NCBI GenBank assembly: GCA_034096865.1
Contig: JAWQFJ010001824.1
Location: 47,501-67,500, forward strand
DNA length: 20,000 bases
From: Theodoxus fluviatilis
Taxonomy: Eukaryota; Mollusca; Gastropoda; Cycloneritida; Neritidae
Direction of reading: 5' to 3'
Shown here: positions 17,998 to 20,000 of the stretch, one piece after another
Layout: each line of letters begins with the position of its first letter
How positions within the stretch are numbered: position 1 is the first letter of the stretch
The notes under the pieces: generated by a model
Database searches by the model: none
Told to the model about the DNA's origin: nothing
Seen by the model: only the letters and a program-made list of their open reading frames with translations
Program-made: the position numbers and the translations under genes

Positions 17998-19738
17998 CAT
18001 GATCCTCAATGTCTTTCAGTACGGACCAGATTGCACTCTTCAAATCATTGACACATGATCCTCAATGTCTTTCAGTATGGACCAGATTGCACTCTTCAAA
18101 TCATTGACACGTGATCCTCAATGTCTTTCAGTATGGACCAGATTGCACTCTTCAAATCATTGACACATGATCCTCAATGTCTTTCAGTACGGACCAGATT
18201 GCACTCTTCAAATCATTGACACGTGATCCTCAATGTCTTTCAGTATGGACCAGATTGCACTCTTCAAATCATTGACACATGATCCTCAATGTCTTTCAGT
18301 ATGGACCAGATTGCACTCTTCAAATCATTGACACATGATCCTCAATGTCTTTCAGTATGGACCAGATTGCACTCTTCAAATCATTGACACATGATCCTCA
18401 ATGTCTTTCAATATGGACCAGATTGCACTCTTCAAATCATTGACACATGATGCTCAATGTCTTTCAGTATGGACCAGATTGCACTCTTCAAATCATTGAC
18501 ACATGATGCTCAATGTCTTTCAGTATGGACCAGATTGCACTCTTCAAATCATTGACACATGATCCTCAATGTCTTTCAGTATGGACCAGATTGCACTCTT
18601 CAAATCATTGACACATGATGCTCAATGTCTTTCAATATGGACCAGATTGCACTCTTCAAATCATTGACACATGATCCTCAATGTCTTTCAATATGGACCA
18701 GATTGCACTCTTCAAATCATTGACACATGATGCTCAATGTCTTTCAGTATGGACCAGATTGCACTCTTCAAATCATTGACACATGATGCTCAATGTCTTT
18801 CAGTATGGACCAGATTGCACTCTTCAAATCATTGACACATGATGCTCAATGTCTTTCAGTATGGACCAGATTGCACTCTTCAAATCATTGACACGTGATC
18901 CTCAATGTCTTTCAGTATGGACCAGATTGCACTCTTCAAATCATTGACACATGATGCTCAATGTCTTTCAGTATGGACCAGATTGCACTCTTCAAATCAT
19001 TGACACATGATCCTCAATGTCTTTCAGTATGGACCAGATTGCACTATTCAAATCATTGACACATGATCCTCAATGTCTTTCAGTATGGACCAGATTGCAC
19101 TCTTCAAATCATTGACACATGATCCTCAATGTCTTTCAGTATGGACCAGATTGCACTCTTCAAATCATTGACACATGATCCTCAATGTCTCTCAGTATGG
19201 ACCAGATTGCACTCTTCAAATCATTTTCACATGATCCTCAATGTCTTTCAGTATGGACCAGATTGCACTCTTCAAATCATTGACACATGATGCTCAATGT
19301 CTTTCAGTATGGACCAGATTGCACTCTTCAAATCATTGACACGTGATCCTCAATGTCTTTCAGTATGGACCAGATTGCACTCTTCAAATCATTGACACAT
19401 GATCCTCAATGTCTTTCAGTATGGACCAGATTTGCACTCTTCAAATCATTGACACATGATCCTCAATGTCTTTCAGTATGGACCAGATTGCACTATTCAA
19501 ATCATTGACACATGATCCTCAATGTCTTTCAGTATGGACCAGATTGCACTCTTCAAATCATTGACACATGATCCTCAATGTCTTTCAGTATGGACCAGAT
19601 TGCACTCTTCAAATCATTGACACATGATGCTCAATGTCTTTCAGTATGGACCAGATTGCACTCTTCAAATCATTGGCACATGATCCTCAATGTCTTTCAG
19701 TATGGACCAGATTGCACTCTTCAAATCATTGACACATG
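17998..19738 (+). repeat. 56-bp satellite array, about 31 copies
   Basis: The unit starts CATGATCCTCAATGTCTTTC and continues with AGTATGGACCAGATTGCACT and CTTCAAATCATTGACA. Spacing is 56 bp throughout (18001, 18057, 18113 and so on), apart from one inserted T near 19430. Variation sits at a few sites: GATCCTC/GATGCTC, ACATG/ACGTG, AGTAT/AGTAC/AATAT and CACTCTT/CACTATT. Each junction can form a hairpin with stem CATTGA/TCAATG and a 10-base loop. No stable coding frame or promoter is evident. Confidence 0.97.
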
Positions 19739-19761
19739 CGCAATTCCTGGGCTAGAAGGTT

Positions 19762-19832
19762 TAGTATGTATGTATGTATAATGTACTTGTATTGCGCGCA
19801 CTTCCAGCCCAAAGGCTGCTCAGTGGCGCATG
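19762..19832 (-). mobile_element. LINE-type 3' terminal fragment with ATAC tail
   Basis: On the minus strand this reads GCGCCACTGAGCAGCCTTTG, GGCTGGAAGTGCGCGCAATA, then CAAGTACATTATACATACATA. This is the same layout as the plus-strand LINE end at 3885-3938: a GAGCA box, a short GCC/GGC hairpin, a GCGCG box and an ATAC tail. No coding part is left. It is bounded by a CA tract on the 5' side and the 56-bp satellite on the 3' side. Confidence 0.6.
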
Positions 19833-19854
19833 CACACACACACACACACACACA
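19831..19854 (+). repeat. Short (CA)n microsatellite
   Basis: A pure CA run joins the LINE tail to the final ATGG array. Confidence 0.95.
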
Positions 19855-19855
19855 T

Positions 19856-20000
19856 GATGGATGGGTTGATGAATGGATGGATGGATGGATGGATGGATGG
19901 ATGGATGGATGGATGGATGGATGGATGGATGGATGGATGGATGGATGGATGGATGAATGGACAAAAAGAGGGAGGGAGGGATGGAAGGATGGATGAGTGG
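19856..20000 (+). repeat. (ATGG)n array running off the window
   Basis: GGAT units are pure for about 80 bp, then decay into GAATGG, GGGAGG and GGAAGG variants. It is the same class as the intronic array at 1690-2175 but lacks the ACGG units. Confidence 0.95.

Noticed and set aside
1..20000. tRNA and rRNA genes
   Set aside because: No cloverleaf with conserved box A and box B, and no rRNA-like sequence, was recognised on either strand by eye.

Overview
The window looks like nuclear DNA of an animal, most likely a mollusc or another marine invertebrate. The evidence is an intron-containing GT31 glycosyltransferase gene, LINE 3' fragments, very long micro- and minisatellites, and a short motif (AAGGGA-x-x-TAACTCT) that I associate from memory with molluscan non-coding DNA. 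Nothing suggests prokaryotic operons, CRISPR, phage or plasmid content. The organism call is an inference.

Only one real gene is supported: the 3' end of a beta-1,3-galactosyltransferase-like (GT31) gene on the plus strand. It has an internal exon at 70-311 and the terminal exon at 2256-2619. The best-fitting intron uses a non-canonical GC donor. That intron holds a foldback inverted repeat (348-784), a CAGA-type array and an ATGG/ACGG array. A degenerate 65-bp tandem repeat begins at the stop codon and fills the downstream flank, followed by a GT tract.

From 3340 to 7270 the DNA is intergenic and rich in old mobile elements. It contains a 5'-truncated LINE 3' end (3551-3940), a palindromic non-autonomous element (about 3943-4639), CT/CA and GT tracts, and a decayed repeat family with a GAAAC-type core (6652-7070).

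The dominant feature is an 8.46-kb minisatellite (7271-15728). By my count it has 846 units, of which 842 are exactly 10 bp. Each unit is a near-constant ACAGGCG core followed by one of four common trinucleotides. It is open for long stretches on both strands, but this follows from the repeat composition and I do not read it as protein coding. It contains large internal duplications.

To the right lie a hairpin (15781-15815) and a second palindromic element (about 16150-16975) that shares layout and a central motif with the first one. After these come a 40-base poly-C run, another copy of the GAAAC-core repeat, a homogeneous 56-bp satellite (about 31 copies, 17998-19738), a minus-strand LINE-type 3' tail, and a final ATGG array that runs off the window.

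There is no new multi-gene system here. The points most worth a second look are the 10-bp helix-phased CpG array with its four-state variant pattern, the pair of related palindromic elements, and the GC-AG intron. Repeat lengths may also reflect assembly behaviour.
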